From contig CAZIGH010000023.1 in NCBI GenBank assembly GCA_964538625.1, forward strand, positions 14,213-78,212: DNA of 64,000 bases, given 5' to 3'. The position numbers and the translations under genes are program-made. This stretch comes from JAEUHM01 sp964538625. GTDB lineage: Bacteria > Verrucomicrobiota > Verrucomicrobiia > Verrucomicrobiales > Verrucomicrobiaceae. Shown here piece after piece: positions 18,243 to 28,052 of the stretch. The notes below the pieces were generated by a model. That model did no database searches, was not told the DNA's origin, and worked only from the letters and a program-made list of their open reading frames with translations. How positions within the stretch are numbered: position 1 is the first letter of the stretch; every line of letters begins with the position of its first letter.

Positions 18243-19808
18243 CTACTCCTTCTGTGGCTGCTTTTTCGAGCCAGCTATGACGGCACGGCGAATCTCTTCT
18301 TTCGACGGCATGGGAAAGTCATCCGTGCGGAATGGAGAAGCGGGAAGTCCGGCACCATTCCACAGCGAAACCACGGGCACCTCAGCCCATGCATAACGAA
18401 CCGCTACGGGCCGCGGCACCTCGGGACTGGAGATGAAGAGCTTGGCACCGTCTATCTTCACCTCGGCGGGCTTCCACTGGCGGTCTTCACCACAAATGAC
18501 AAAACCCTTGAGTTCATGCTTGCCCACCAAACCACCATCCGTGTGTGACATCTTCACCACCACGTGGGGACCCAGGATTTCATGCTTCACGTAGCAAGGG
18601 CCGCTAACGGCTACCTCATGACCATATACGCTGCCGAGAGCCCACTGGGCCAGCCTCCTGCCCACGTCCTGCTTGTTGACGGGATGCACGTCCTTGTTAT
18701 CGCCGATGTCGATGGTGACCGCCATGCCAGTGTTTGGCAGTTTGAGCGAGTGCAACATACCCTCGCGCACGAGGCACCAGCCATCCCCCCGACTCTCGAA
18801 GTTGGGCAGCTGCACCCAGGCGAAGGGCGTGTCCTCGGCACCCCAGCGCTGCCGCCAGTCCTTCACAAGAAGCTGAAGCGAGTGCCCGTAGTAGGGCGCT
18901 CGTTCGGGGACGCTGTTGGCTTCTCCCTGATACCAGAGGAATCCCCGCAAGGCGTAGGGAATGAGCGGCGCGATCTTGCCATTGAAGAGTCCGCCGATGT
19001 CACGTTTCCGCTCATTCAGAGCCACGGGGTCCCGCGGCGGCCGGGGCGTGGGCTTGCCCAGCGCCCGGGCCTCTCTCACCTTGGCGGCGTGTTCCGCCTT
19101 TTCTTTCTCGTACGCGGACTGCGCGGCAGCTGCGTCGAAGGGTGCGGAGCGGATCTCTTCAAGCAGTGGCGCTAGTTCCGGAACAGCCTTCTGTGCCTCT
19201 GCATCCACCCAAGACTCAATGGGAGTGCCACCCACGGAGGAGTTGATCAAGCCCACCGGTACCTTCAGTTTGGTATGCACTTCGCGGCCAAAGAAGTAAG
19301 CCGTGGCTGAGAACGTGCCCACTGATTCCGGTGAACAGACCACCCACTTGCCCTCACAATCCCGACGAGACGTCCTGGAGATACCGCCACCCACAGTGAA
19401 CATACGAATCTGGGGAAAAGTCGCCGCCTTTTGCTCAGTCTGGAAGTCTCGGGCGCGACTCACCGTCATGGCCATGTTTGACTGCCCTGAGCCAAGCCAC
19501 ACTTCTCCCACCAGTACGTCTTTCACAGTGATGCTTGCACCGTCACCTTTCACCGTGAGTTCATGCGGTCCACCGGCCTTGAGTTTGGAAAACTTGACCA
19601 TCCAGCGCCCATCCTTGTCGGCTACCGTTTCGGCCTTCTGGCCAGCCAGCGCCGCCTCCACCTTCTCACCCGCCCGCGCCCAGCCCCATACAGGCACTTC
19701 TTTGTCCTGCTGAAGCACGGCATGGTCTGAGAATAGCCGTGCAAGCTCCAACTCGGCAAATGCTACGCTGCTGCTGCCTATCAAAAATGCCAGGGTAAGG
19801 GTCTTCAT
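18243..19808 (-). CDS. sialate O-acetylesterase (SASA family), secreted
   Basis: The 521-residue protein has a signal peptide (about residues 1-18, ending SSVAFA) and the SGNH-type nucleophile motif GQSNM at 108-112. Also visible are GLINSSVGGTPIESW, FLWYQGEANS, and the catalytic Asp/His region near VTIDIGDNKDVHPVNKQDVG. This is the pattern of carbohydrate esterase family SASA, which removes 9-O-acetyl groups from sialic acids and, in PVC bacteria, probably acetyl groups from plant or algal glycans. It probably acts in the periplasm. The rsmA-Nudix gene lies 82 bp upstream on the same strand; shared function is not obvious. Confidence 0.9.
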   Translation of the reverse strand: MKTLTLAFLIGSSSVAFAELELARLFSDHAVLQQDKEVPVWGWARAGEKVEAALAGQKAETVADKDGRWMVKFSKLKAGGPHELTVKGDGASITVKDVLVGEVWLGSGQSNMAMTVSRARDFQTEQKAATFPQIRMFTVGGGISRTSRRDCEGKWVVCSPESVGTFSATAYFFGREVHTKLKVPVGLINSSVGGTPIESWVDAEAQKAVPELAPLLEEIRSAPFDAAAAQSAYEKEKAEHAAKVREARALGKPTPRPPRDPVALNERKRDIGGLFNGKIAPLIPYALRGFLWYQGEANSVPERAPYYGHSLQLLVKDWRQRWGAEDTPFAWVQLPNFESRGDGWCLVREGMLHSLKLPNTGMAVTIDIGDNKDVHPVNKQDVGRRLAQWALGSVYGHEVAVSGPCYVKHEILGPHVVVKMSHTDGGLVGKHELKGFVICGEDRQWKPAEVKIDGAKLFISSPEVPRPVAVRYAWAEVPVVSLWNGAGLPASPFRTDDFPMPSKEEIRRAVIAGSKKQPQKE

Positions 19809-19890
19809 GGTGGGACGTTTCCAAACGGTCGTTCACCGACATTCTGTCTGAGAGTTCTGCCAGAATCCACTGCCCGTTTGGGGTCGATCT

Positions 19891-21222
19891 CTAGGGGCTG
19901 CCAGGGGACGTCTGGTCCACGGCCCGCCAAGTTTTCCAGCACTCGATAAAGCCGCTCGCGAAGTCCTGGGGCCGAGCGGCCACCCACTGATCGATGACAT
20001 CCACGGGGAACCACTCGCCGCAATCAATCTCCTCCGGTGCGAACTTCACCGGGCCGCTGTGATGAACAAGGTGCAGTTCCACAAACTCCATGCCCGTTCG
20101 TTCGGTGGCAGGGATGTCCGCCGCCTTTTCAGTGACGGCCACTTGAATGCCCATCTCCTCCCTCACCTCCCTCACGGCACACTCCGCATAGGATTCACCC
20201 ACATCCAGGTGACCCGCCGCGCTGCTGTCCCATGTCAGAGGATGCACATCCTTCAGATGACTGCGTTTTTGAAGGTAAACGTCACCGCGCTTGTTGATGG
20301 CGAAGACGTGCACGGCCCGATGCCGCAGCCCCAGAGCGTGCACTTTTCCACGCTGTTCCTGGCCGGTTACGACGTTGTTTTCATCCACCACGTCGAACAT
20401 CTCAGTGGCTTTCTGGCCTGCGTCAGGCTTACCCGTGCGACCCTCATACCAGCGGGCGATGCCTACCCATTGCTCAAGGGACAGCTCTTCTGCCCTGGTG
20501 GTGGCGCTAACCCCCAGATGCGTCACCAGTGCATCCCAGCCACCGTGGGGCGCTTCCGGCAGCAGATTCTTCAACTGCTTGCGCCGCTGGCTGAAGCCCA
20601 TCCTTACCAGCCGGTCGAACAAAGCCCTGTCATACACGGGCAGCGAGCCGGGTCGCCGCGGCGTGAGCCGGATCACTGCCGAGTCCACCTTTGGCCTGGG
20701 CTTGAAGACATCCGGCGGGATAATGCGCAGCATCTCCACCTCCCAGTCTTGCTGGACGAGCAGGCTCAACCCACCAAAGGCATCGTCTCCCACCTTCGCA
20801 GTGAGGCGGTCACAAACCTCCTTTTGCAACATGAAGACAGCCATGCGCACCGGTGTGGGCGGCGTGAGCACGTTCTTCAACACCTCTCCGCCCACTGAAT
20901 ACGGCAGGTTGCCTATGATGCGCACCTCGCCGTACTGGTAGTAGGGGCGCAGGTCCAGCCGGGTGGCATCTTGATGCAAAACCGTAATGTGCGGCTGACT
21001 GGAAAACCGATCTGCCAGCTTTGGTGCCAGCTCATTGTCCTTCTCCACCAGTATGAGACGTCGGCAGCGCTCCGCTAGGTGCACGGTGAGCGCCCCCTGT
21101 CCAGGGCCTATCTCCATCACCAGCTCTGCCTGCTGCGGCTCCACCTGATCGGTGATCCAGCGCGAGACGCCTTCGTCTGTGAGAAAGTTCTGACCGAGGG
21201 ATTTTTTGGGCTTGAAAGACAT
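19891..21222 (-). CDS. rsmA: fused 16S rRNA dimethyltransferase RsmA (KsgA) and Nudix hydrolase
   Basis: Residues 1 to about 262 form a complete RsmA: KSLGQNFL, SAM motif EIGPGQGALT at 37-46, catalytic NLPY at 105-108, the FKPRPKVDSAV segment, and the C-terminal FSQRRKQLKNLL. RsmA dimethylates the two adenines near the 3' end of 16S rRNA. Residues about 275-430 form a Nudix domain with a complete box (G337 x5 E343 x7 R351-E352 ... E355-E356-M-G358), of the MutT/IPP-isomerase-like type seen in YfcD. The 443-residue length equals the sum of the two. There is no stop or frame change at the joint, so this is a true fusion. The fused SpmA/SpmB gene lies 12 bp upstream. Confidence 0.92.
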   Translation of the reverse strand: MSFKPKKSLGQNFLTDEGVSRWITDQVEPQQAELVMEIGPGQGALTVHLAERCRRLILVEKDNELAPKLADRFSSQPHITVLHQDATRLDLRPYYQYGEVRIIGNLPYSVGGEVLKNVLTPPTPVRMAVFMLQKEVCDRLTAKVGDDAFGGLSLLVQQDWEVEMLRIIPPDVFKPRPKVDSAVIRLTPRRPGSLPVYDRALFDRLVRMGFSQRRKQLKNLLPEAPHGGWDALVTHLGVSATTRAEELSLEQWVGIARWYEGRTGKPDAGQKATEMFDVVDENNVVTGQEQRGKVHALGLRHRAVHVFAINKRGDVYLQKRSHLKDVHPLTWDSSAAGHLDVGESYAECAVREVREEMGIQVAVTEKAADIPATERTGMEFVELHLVHHSGPVKFAPEEIDCGEWFPVDVIDQWVAARPQDFASGFIECWKTWRAVDQTSPGSP

Positions 21223-21234
21223 GGAGTGAAAGAA

Positions 21235-22626
21235 TCAACCAAAGAGCAGCTTGCCGAAGATCACAGCGGCCGTCATGCCGGCTAGGTCAGCGGTGAGACC
21301 AGCAGCCAGAGCGTGGCGCACACGCCGGATGCCCACCGAGCCAAAGTAAACTGCGATGACATAAAACGTCGTCTCCGTGGAGCCGTAGAGGATAGCAGCG
21401 GTGAACTTGATCTGGTCGCTCAAGCCGGGCTGAGTCAGAATGTCATTGAGGATGCCCAAACTACCGGAGCCGCTCAACGGTCGCATGAGTGCCAGCGGCA
21501 GCAGATCCACGGGAAAGCCGAGGAAACTCAAGACCGGACTCAACGCATAACCAATAAGCAACAACATGCCGGAGCCGCGGAACAAGGCCAGCGCTGCAAG
21601 CATGGCCACCAGGAAGGGCATGATGCGTGTGGCCACGGAAAAGCCCTCCTTCGCCCCTTCCACAAACTCTTCATACACTTTCACGCCGCGGGCCAGTGCC
21701 ACGCAGATGGCAGCGAGCAGAATGGCCGGTATGGCTAGGCCGCTCAGGCCGTTGAAGAGACTTCTCCACGTGGAGGCGGAGTCTGCCACCGCGCCTGATG
21801 CGGTAGCGGCACTGGCAGCTTTTGCCCGCCCCGCCTCGGCTACCAGGTTCTCCATCCCGGTGCCACGAAGTAGCGTCTCACGCCAAGAAGGCGGCCCCAA
21901 CTCCAATGTCACCACCACCGCAAACAGGCCCGCCACCAGGATGAGACAAGCCTTTGCCCCTGCGCTTAGCGGACGCTTCACTGCTTCATCCGTCGTCCGC
22001 TCATGGACCACTTCACCTCCATCCTCCCTCGCGGCAAACACCTTCATCCTCCCGTAGGCCAGCGCAGCCATCACGCCCACCAGCGCCGCGAAAAAGGTGG
22101 CGAGAATGGTGGGCAGTATCACACGATAGGGTTCGCTCACACCGGCGGCAGTCAGGTAGGTGATGGATGAGGTAGGGATGAGCGAAAAGCCCGCCGTGTT
22201 CAGCGCCAGAAACACGCACATCGCATTGCTGGGTGCGGACTTGAGCGGGTTGAGTTCCTGCAGGTGACCCATGGCCTTCAGACCCAGCGGAGTTGCACTG
22301 TTTCCAAGGCCCAGCATGGTGGCACCCAGATTCATCACCATAGCGCTTTGTGCAGGGTGCCCCGTGGGCACCTCGGGAAAGAGTCGGCGCATCAGCGGCG
22401 TCAGCAGCCGGGTGAGACCCTCCAGCACACCCGCCTTCTCCATGACCCTCAGCAGTCCCAGCCAGAACATCATCATGCCCGCCAGCGGCAGGGCGATATC
22501 CATGACGGCGCTCTTGGTACTCTTGAGAGCCAGGTCCACCACACCGCCGTCACCACTGAGCCGCCCGAGAAGGCCAGCCACCAGCAGCCCGCTCACGAGA
22601 AGAAATGCCCAGATGTAGTTCAGCAT
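21235..22626 (-). CDS. fused SpmA-SpmB spore-maturation-type membrane protein (Gate domains)
   Basis: The 463-residue polytopic membrane protein contains two nucleoside-recognition (Gate) domains. The first half matches SpmA (MMMFWLGLLRVMEKAGVLEG, and the GLGNSATPLGLKAM motif). The second half matches SpmB (ALMRPLSGSGSLGILND, and the GSTETTFYVIAVYFG motif). In Bacillus these are separate spmA and spmB genes needed for spore-core dehydration; fused versions occur widely in non-sporulating Gram-negatives, where the transported substrate is unknown. The start at 22626 is chosen since it leads directly into the first membrane helix; the earlier in-frame ATG at 22698 would add 24 unlikely residues. 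rsmA follows after 12 bp. Confidence 0.87.
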   Translation of the reverse strand: MLNYIWAFLLVSGLLVAGLLGRLSGDGGVVDLALKSTKSAVMDIALPLAGMMMFWLGLLRVMEKAGVLEGLTRLLTPLMRRLFPEVPTGHPAQSAMVMNLGATMLGLGNSATPLGLKAMGHLQELNPLKSAPSNAMCVFLALNTAGFSLIPTSSITYLTAAGVSEPYRVILPTILATFFAALVGVMAALAYGRMKVFAAREDGGEVVHERTTDEAVKRPLSAGAKACLILVAGLFAVVVTLELGPPSWRETLLRGTGMENLVAEAGRAKAASAATASGAVADSASTWRSLFNGLSGLAIPAILLAAICVALARGVKVYEEFVEGAKEGFSVATRIMPFLVAMLAALALFRGSGMLLLIGYALSPVLSFLGFPVDLLPLALMRPLSGSGSLGILNDILTQPGLSDQIKFTAAILYGSTETTFYVIAVYFGSVGIRRVRHALAAGLTADLAGMTAAVIFGKLLFG

Positions 22627-22741
22627 GGGGCGCAGGTTAGCCGTGCTTCCTCGGTCGTAAACCCTATTGCAAAGGAAGTGCATGGGGCGCTTTGCCATTG
22701 ACGACGCTTGGGCGCGGGTGCATCTCCGCAGTCATTCCCGA

Positions 22742-23086
22742 ATGAACTCGCACCCTCTCGTCCACCACGCCCTTGTCCGCTGCAACCGCCCGGACCGCAA
22801 GGCTGCGCCTCTGTTCCAGCCGGTCAAGCATCTGGAAAATGTGTGGATCATGGAGCTTGGGCCCCAGGAGCCGCTACCCTGGCCCGAGTGGATTGACCAC
22901 GCCACCGCAGTGCTCAAGAAACACAAACGCAAGTTCGCCACCCTCTCCAAGACGAGCACGGACTGCGCCTTGCACGTGGTGGTGGACCTCACCGAGCCCT
23001 TTCACTCTGCGGCTTTCCCTCCCGCCTTCTGCGTGCTGAGCGCCGGCTGCGGCCTTACGCTCGAGGTGGTGAACAGCAATCTGTGA
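22742..23086 (+). CDS. small hypothetical protein
   Basis: A 114-residue frame with protein-like composition, including LENVWIMELGPQEPLPWPEW, a basic LKKHKRKFATLSK stretch, and HVVVDLTEPFHSAAFPPAFC. No signal peptide or membrane segment. The alternation in its second half suggests a small alpha/beta fold, but I do not recognise a family. It is divergent from the SpmA/SpmB gene and convergent with the exonuclease-ligase gene. An earlier in-frame start at 22682 is possible but would overlap the promoter region of the leftward gene. Confidence 0.55.
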   Translation: MNSHPLVHHALVRCNRPDRKAAPLFQPVKHLENVWIMELGPQEPLPWPEWIDHATAVLKKHKRKFATLSKTSTDCALHVVVDLTEPFHSAAFPPAFCVLSAGCGLTLEVVNSNL

Positions 23087-23104
23087 CGCAAAGACCGCCC
23101 CCGT

Positions 23105-25783
23105 CTATGGCACCCCAGCCAAACGCCGGGCACGCTCCAGCGTGTCGATCTCTGCCGTCGTCTTGTCTCTCCGGATGGCTTTGATCCGGGGAAACCGCAT
23201 GGCCAGTCCACTGTCATGCCGCTGACTGGGCTGGATGGAGTCAAACGCGATCTCAAGCACCGTGTCTGGCACCACGGTACGTACTCGGCCCTTCTGCTCG
23301 ATCGTTTGCGCCGTGAAGTGCTCCGTGAGTTCTTCTATCTCCACATCCGTGAGGCCAGAGTAAGCCTTGCCTATGACCCTCAGCGCACCGGCATCATCCC
23401 TCACCGCAAAGGTGTAGTCACTGAGCACATGACTGCGCTTCCCATGCCCCTGCTCCGCTTTCACCACCACCACATCCAGAGTGGCGAAGGCCTTCTTCAA
23501 CTTAAGCCAACTTTTCCCGCGACGACCCGGCGTGTAGGCGCTGGCTGCGGCCTTGGCTATCAAACCCTCATTTCCACGACGTCGTGCCGCATGGAACGCC
23601 ACCTCAATCTGCTCCCCATCCGTCACCCTCGTGACTTCGATAGCCTCCATTCCTGCGGGGAGTTTGAGTCCTTCCAGCACCTGCCTTCTCTCCGCCAGCG
23701 TCCGCGCCATCAGAGACTCACCTACGCACCACAAAACATCAAAGACCACGTACTTCACGCTGACCTCGCTGGGAAGAAAAAGGTCAGCCTGGTCGCGTCT
23801 CCCAAGCCGCTTTTGCAGGTCAAAGAACGAGAGCTTTCGATCCTCAGCGTACGCGATGATTTCACCGTCCAGAATGCACTCCGTGTCCAGCAGCCCAGCC
23901 TGGGTGACGATCTCTGGGAACTGCATCCCCACGGGCTTGAGGTCCCGTGTGAAGATCTCCACGCCGCCAGCGGAGCGGTGCAACTGCGCCCGAATGCCAT
24001 CATACTTGTCCTCCAACCACACCTCCTTTTCGCCTGCCTCAGTGAGACGATTCCAGACATCTCCCGCCGTCTCTTCGGGAGAAGCGAGCATCACCTTCAC
24101 AGGCACCATCAACTGCGGGCGTGCTTCACGCAGCCTTCCCTGCCGGGCCAGCACCGCCGTATCACCCAGATCACCAAGCAACATCAGCGCCTCACGCACG
24201 GCATCTGCCGCCTGACCGAAAGCCTCCGCCACCGCCTCCTCCGCCAGCCCCTCCCTGGAACCCATGCGCAAGTCCCCCGTGATGAGACGCACCAGCCACG
24301 CTCCTGTGAGTGGCTCCAGCCTGCTTAGCATTTCCTTCAGCAACCGCACCCGCTCCATCTGACCACCAGCTCGACGCAAGGCTTCAAACAACGCTTCCAC
24401 ATCTGCCAGCGAGCAAGGTGAAGCCGCCCGCTTACTCCGCTGCAACACCAGAAACGCCGTCCTCCCAGTGTCACCTTGAGAACGGGAGATGGAGCGATAC
24501 TCCGCCTCACTCAAGCCGCTGAGCTCCAGAAGTGCGCGCCGGATCACCGCCCACCCCGTCTGCAAAGGCATCTTCCCTGTGCTCCCAGCAGTGAAACGCG
24601 CCGCCGTTCGCACCTCTTCATCACTTTCCAGCCTAGAGAGCATACCAGCCAACAGAGAGACCTTCTTCAACCTCGATGACTCATCCGCCGCCGCAGCGCA
24701 GGCAGCCACCCACGCGGAGAAGCTCCCTTCCCCTGCCGCCCCGGACTCATCCGCTGTCACCAGCTGCCCGCCACGCAGCGAACCGAGACCCAGCTCAAGC
24801 TGATCATTCATCTCCAGGCTCCAAGCCTCATACCCCATGGAGCGCAACTCTGCAGCGAACTCTCGCGTGTAACCATGCACCAGGTAAACGCGTTTGGGCT
24901 TCACCAGTGCCACCGTCTCCAGGAGCTCCGGGTGATCGGCGTGATCACTTAGAGGAAAAGCTTCATCCACCTGGTAGCGGTACCGAGCACCCGGCTGCAA
25001 CGCCCATCCTGAGAGCATGGCGGTGCGGCAGTTCTTCAGCTTGCGCACTGCGGGTGACTTCAGCGCACCTGGCGGAATGACCACCACGTGACCTCTGGCA
25101 CTTGCAGCGTCCAATGGCTTGAGTTCTGGCAGGCGACCGAGCAACGGGCGCACCACCTCCGTCATCTCCATCACGGCTTTGTGCAGCATCACCGGCACGC
25201 CGAGATCTGCCAGAGCGCACAAAACCTCCTGCGCCTTGCCCAAAGAGTAACCCAGCAGCACCGGGATGCCCCCATCCTCCAGTGTCTCCGTAACGAACTT
25301 GAGCACCCTCACCACCGTTTCACCCGTCGGCGGAAAGCGGAACTCCGGCAGCCCAAAGGTCGTCTCCATGATCAGCGTGTCTGCCTCCAGCAGCTCGCAG
25401 CGTTCAGAACTCAGCCCTTGGCGCAGTTTGTAGTCACCGGTGTAAAGCAGCGTGGCACCGTCCCTCAGGCGGGTCAGGTGCAGCATTGCCGAGCCAATGA
25501 TATGGCCCGCTGGCAGCAGACGCAGCTCCCAGCCATTCATCTTCACCGGCTCACGCAGCGGCAACTCACGCAGCAGCCGCTCCTTTGGCCAGTGGTAACG
25601 CTCCCGCATCAGCAGAGCCGTCACCTCGGAACAATACGACTCCTCATGCCGCGCCACATGGTCACTATGAGCATGAGATACAAAAGCGCGCCGCACCCCA
25701 AAGTGCGGGTCCAGCCACAAGTCCGCCTCAGGCACATGAATGCCCTTGCGGTAAACGATCTCGATCAAGCCTGAACCCATCAC
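23105..25783 (-). CDS. fused ligase-associated MBL exonuclease and ATP-dependent DNA ligase
   Basis: Residues 1 to about 340 are a metallo-beta-lactamase/beta-CASP nuclease with HAHSDH at 37-42, LLPAGHIIGSAM, TGDYK, and a late HADHPEL, like the ligase-associated DNA exonuclease that is normally a separate gene. Residues about 355-892 are an ATP-dependent ligase: N-terminal DNA-binding region, nucleotidyl lysine K593 in EDKYDGIR, DGEIIAY, FDVLW, EGLIAKA, and KSWLKLKK. The C-terminal OB-fold region includes VLEIAFDSIQPS and GLAMRFPRI. The activities suit end trimming followed by nick sealing, as in an LigC-like repair pathway. Two in-frame ATGs adjoin at 25783 and 25780; the choice is immaterial. 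The helicase and phosphoesterase genes often found with this pair are not adjacent. Confidence 0.93.
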   Translation of the reverse strand: MMGSGLIEIVYRKGIHVPEADLWLDPHFGVRRAFVSHAHSDHVARHEESYCSEVTALLMRERYHWPKERLLRELPLREPVKMNGWELRLLPAGHIIGSAMLHLTRLRDGATLLYTGDYKLRQGLSSERCELLEADTLIMETTFGLPEFRFPPTGETVVRVLKFVTETLEDGGIPVLLGYSLGKAQEVLCALADLGVPVMLHKAVMEMTEVVRPLLGRLPELKPLDAASARGHVVVIPPGALKSPAVRKLKNCRTAMLSGWALQPGARYRYQVDEAFPLSDHADHPELLETVALVKPKRVYLVHGYTREFAAELRSMGYEAWSLEMNDQLELGLGSLRGGQLVTADESGAAGEGSFSAWVAACAAAADESSRLKKVSLLAGMLSRLESDEEVRTAARFTAGSTGKMPLQTGWAVIRRALLELSGLSEAEYRSISRSQGDTGRTAFLVLQRSKRAASPCSLADVEALFEALRRAGGQMERVRLLKEMLSRLEPLTGAWLVRLITGDLRMGSREGLAEEAVAEAFGQAADAVREALMLLGDLGDTAVLARQGRLREARPQLMVPVKVMLASPEETAGDVWNRLTEAGEKEVWLEDKYDGIRAQLHRSAGGVEIFTRDLKPVGMQFPEIVTQAGLLDTECILDGEIIAYAEDRKLSFFDLQKRLGRRDQADLFLPSEVSVKYVVFDVLWCVGESLMARTLAERRQVLEGLKLPAGMEAIEVTRVTDGEQIEVAFHAARRRGNEGLIAKAAASAYTPGRRGKSWLKLKKAFATLDVVVVKAEQGHGKRSHVLSDYTFAVRDDAGALRVIGKAYSGLTDVEIEELTEHFTAQTIEQKGRVRTVVPDTVLEIAFDSIQPSQRHDSGLAMRFPRIKAIRRDKTTAEIDTLERARRLAGVP

Positions 25784-25988
25784 CTCACCACACTACGCTG
25801 CACGATACCAGATGGAACCCACTCGCACCATCTTCCTTGAATAACATCTAGCCTCACTTATTCATGGAACGCTACTGCGACTTTCATGAACAAGTCAGGC
25901 TAGGTTAGAAAACGTCCCGCACCTGCACCCAGACCAGCCGCCCCTGTCCGCTTGACCGCAACCAGCCGACACGGCATGATGAACGCCC

Positions 25989-28049
25989 ATGAAAGGCCAG
26001 CCCCTCAAGCCATTCCTTCTTCTCGTCTTGCTTGCCAGCCAGGCTGCAGCTGAGAATGAACCCCAGCTCGTTCTCAAGGCAGAACCCGTAGATCCTACAC
26101 CCGCAGAAGAACTGGCCAAAGCCAAGCCCAAAAAAGAACTCTCCGCCTCATGGCAAACTCAAAAGGAGGCTCGCACGCTGCGGCTTGAGATTCCCGCTCC
26201 GCGAGGTCAAATCGTGGACCGCCACGGCAAGCCCTTTGCCAGGAACCGCGTCGTTTACTTCGCCGCGCTCAACTTCCCCGTGCTCACCCCAGCCACGCCA
26301 GAGACCATCCTTGAGTTCGCGCGGTCACGCATCGCACAAACCAATGCCCTACTCGGCAAAAACTGGAACCTCCCAGATGAGCGCATCCTCCTCCACTACC
26401 AGCACCGCCGGTGGCTTCCCCTCATTTTCTCCACCAATGGAGAGGTGAACGTGGAACTCTCACCCGAGGAGCAGCGCAAGATGCAGCCCCTGCTCGAGAA
26501 GGGCCTCATGCTTCACCCCACCTACCAGCGTCAGTATCCGCAGGGTGCCACCGCCTGTCACATCGTAGGCTACACAGGCCGCCGCCAACCTCTCCCTACC
26601 AAGGAGATCGTGGAGGGTGAGCCCTTTACCGAAGAACCCATGGGTCGCTCCGGTCTCGAGCTTTCTTTTGAAGAACAGCTTCGCGGCACACCCGGTGCCA
26701 TCAGTCTTCTCTTCAGCCCCTCGGGCGAGTTGCTGCATGACGAAATCCTGCGCAAACCCGTCCCCGGTCACAACGTGGTCACCACGCTCGACTACAAAAT
26801 GCAGCGCTATGCCGAGAGCGCCTTGCGCGCCCACGCCCCCAACGGCGGTGCCATGGTCATCATGGACGTGCGCCACGGCGACATCCTGGCCATGGCCTCC
26901 AACCCCGGCTTCGACCTTAACGAGTTCATCCCCGGCATCAGTGATCCCCGTTACAAAGAGCTGTCCAACGACCCCAAAAAGCCCATGTATGGCCGCGCCT
27001 TCCAAGGTGCCTACTACCCCGCATCCACCTTCAAAATCGTCACCGCCCTCGCCGCCCTGGAAAGCGGCAAAGTGTCACCTACCACCAGTTACAGTTGTGA
27101 TGCCTACTTCACCCTGGGCAGGGATGTCTTCCGCAACTGGAACAAGGATTCCGAAGGCCCCATGAACGTCGTCACCGCCATCAAACGCTCCTGCAACACT
27201 TGGTTCTACCAGGCGGGACTGGCCACCGGTTCAGCCAACATCATTGCCATGGCCCAGCGCATGGGGTTTGGCTCAGCTACCGGCATCCCCATCGGAGGTG
27301 AGCAGAAAGGACTCGTCCCCACCGACTCCCTTTACATGCAGCGCTACGGCTACAAAATCCTCCCCGGCATCCTCTGCTCCATCTCCATCGGCCAGATCGT
27401 CACTTGCAGCCCCCTCCAGGCCGCTCAGTGCATGGCCACCGTGGCCGACGGCAAATACATGCCTCAACCTCGCCTCGTTCTCCAGGTGCAGGACCTCAAT
27501 GACCGCGTAGTCCAAGCCTGGGAACCAGCGCCACGCAGAGAAGTCAACCTCGACCCCAAAGCACGGGACACCGTCGTACGCGGCATGATTGAGGTCGTCT
27601 CAGGCAGCGGCGGCACTGGCCAGGCGGCAGGCATCAAGCACGCAAAAATCGCAGGCAAAACCGGCACCGCCCAGTGGGAGATCCATAAAGACTCCTCCAA
27701 GAACCGCAACCTCGCCTGGTTCACTGGTTTCCTCCCTGCCGACAACCCCGTTTACGCCTTCGCCGTGGTTTACGAAGGCAGCCCGGGCGAAACCGTCTCC
27801 GGCGGTCGGGTGGCCGCTCCCATCGTGAGACGTGTGTTTAACGACATCTACGAGGACGCCACGCCCGACGACCCACTCCTGCTCGCCAGCAAAGAACCCA
27901 AACGGGCTCTGCTCGTGGATGAAGAAGAGGTGGCCGCTGCGGCACCCAAAGCCAAGCCAGTGGAAGAACCCGCAGCAGCTCCCCCGCCCCCGACGACAAC
28001 CGAACAAGGCGGCATCCGCGGATTGTTCCGCCGACTTTTTCGTCGATAG
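25989..28049 (+). CDS. mrdA: penicillin-binding protein 2 (peptidoglycan transpeptidase)
   Basis: This 686-residue protein has the class B PBP layout: pedestal domain (RGQIVDRHGKPFARN, residues 72-86) and transpeptidase domain with the SxxK serine in PASTFK (346-349), SCN at 401-403, and KTGTAQW near 560. It makes the peptide cross-links of peptidoglycan, in PBP2's case during elongation with RodA and MreBCD. The N-terminus has a hydrophobic stretch ending SQAAA that looks like a cleavable signal rather than a long membrane anchor. The C-terminal tail is Ala/Pro-rich and ends with basic LFRRLFRR. No mreC/mreD/rodA is adjacent. Confidence 0.9.
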   Translation: MKGQPLKPFLLLVLLASQAAAENEPQLVLKAEPVDPTPAEELAKAKPKKELSASWQTQKEARTLRLEIPAPRGQIVDRHGKPFARNRVVYFAALNFPVLTPATPETILEFARSRIAQTNALLGKNWNLPDERILLHYQHRRWLPLIFSTNGEVNVELSPEEQRKMQPLLEKGLMLHPTYQRQYPQGATACHIVGYTGRRQPLPTKEIVEGEPFTEEPMGRSGLELSFEEQLRGTPGAISLLFSPSGELLHDEILRKPVPGHNVVTTLDYKMQRYAESALRAHAPNGGAMVIMDVRHGDILAMASNPGFDLNEFIPGISDPRYKELSNDPKKPMYGRAFQGAYYPASTFKIVTALAALESGKVSPTTSYSCDAYFTLGRDVFRNWNKDSEGPMNVVTAIKRSCNTWFYQAGLATGSANIIAMAQRMGFGSATGIPIGGEQKGLVPTDSLYMQRYGYKILPGILCSISIGQIVTCSPLQAAQCMATVADGKYMPQPRLVLQVQDLNDRVVQAWEPAPRREVNLDPKARDTVVRGMIEVVSGSGGTGQAAGIKHAKIAGKTGTAQWEIHKDSSKNRNLAWFTGFLPADNPVYAFAVVYEGSPGETVSGGRVAAPIVRRVFNDIYEDATPDDPLLLASKEPKRALLVDEEEVAAAAPKAKPVEEPAAAPPPPTTTEQGGIRGLFRRLFRR

Positions 28050-28052
28050 ACT

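Noticed and set aside
20071..20088. A match to the left end of the CRISPR-adjacent inverted repeat (GTTCCACAAACTC) inside the rsmA-Nudix gene
   Set aside because: It lies in conserved coding sequence of the Nudix domain and has no inverted partner nearby; likely chance.
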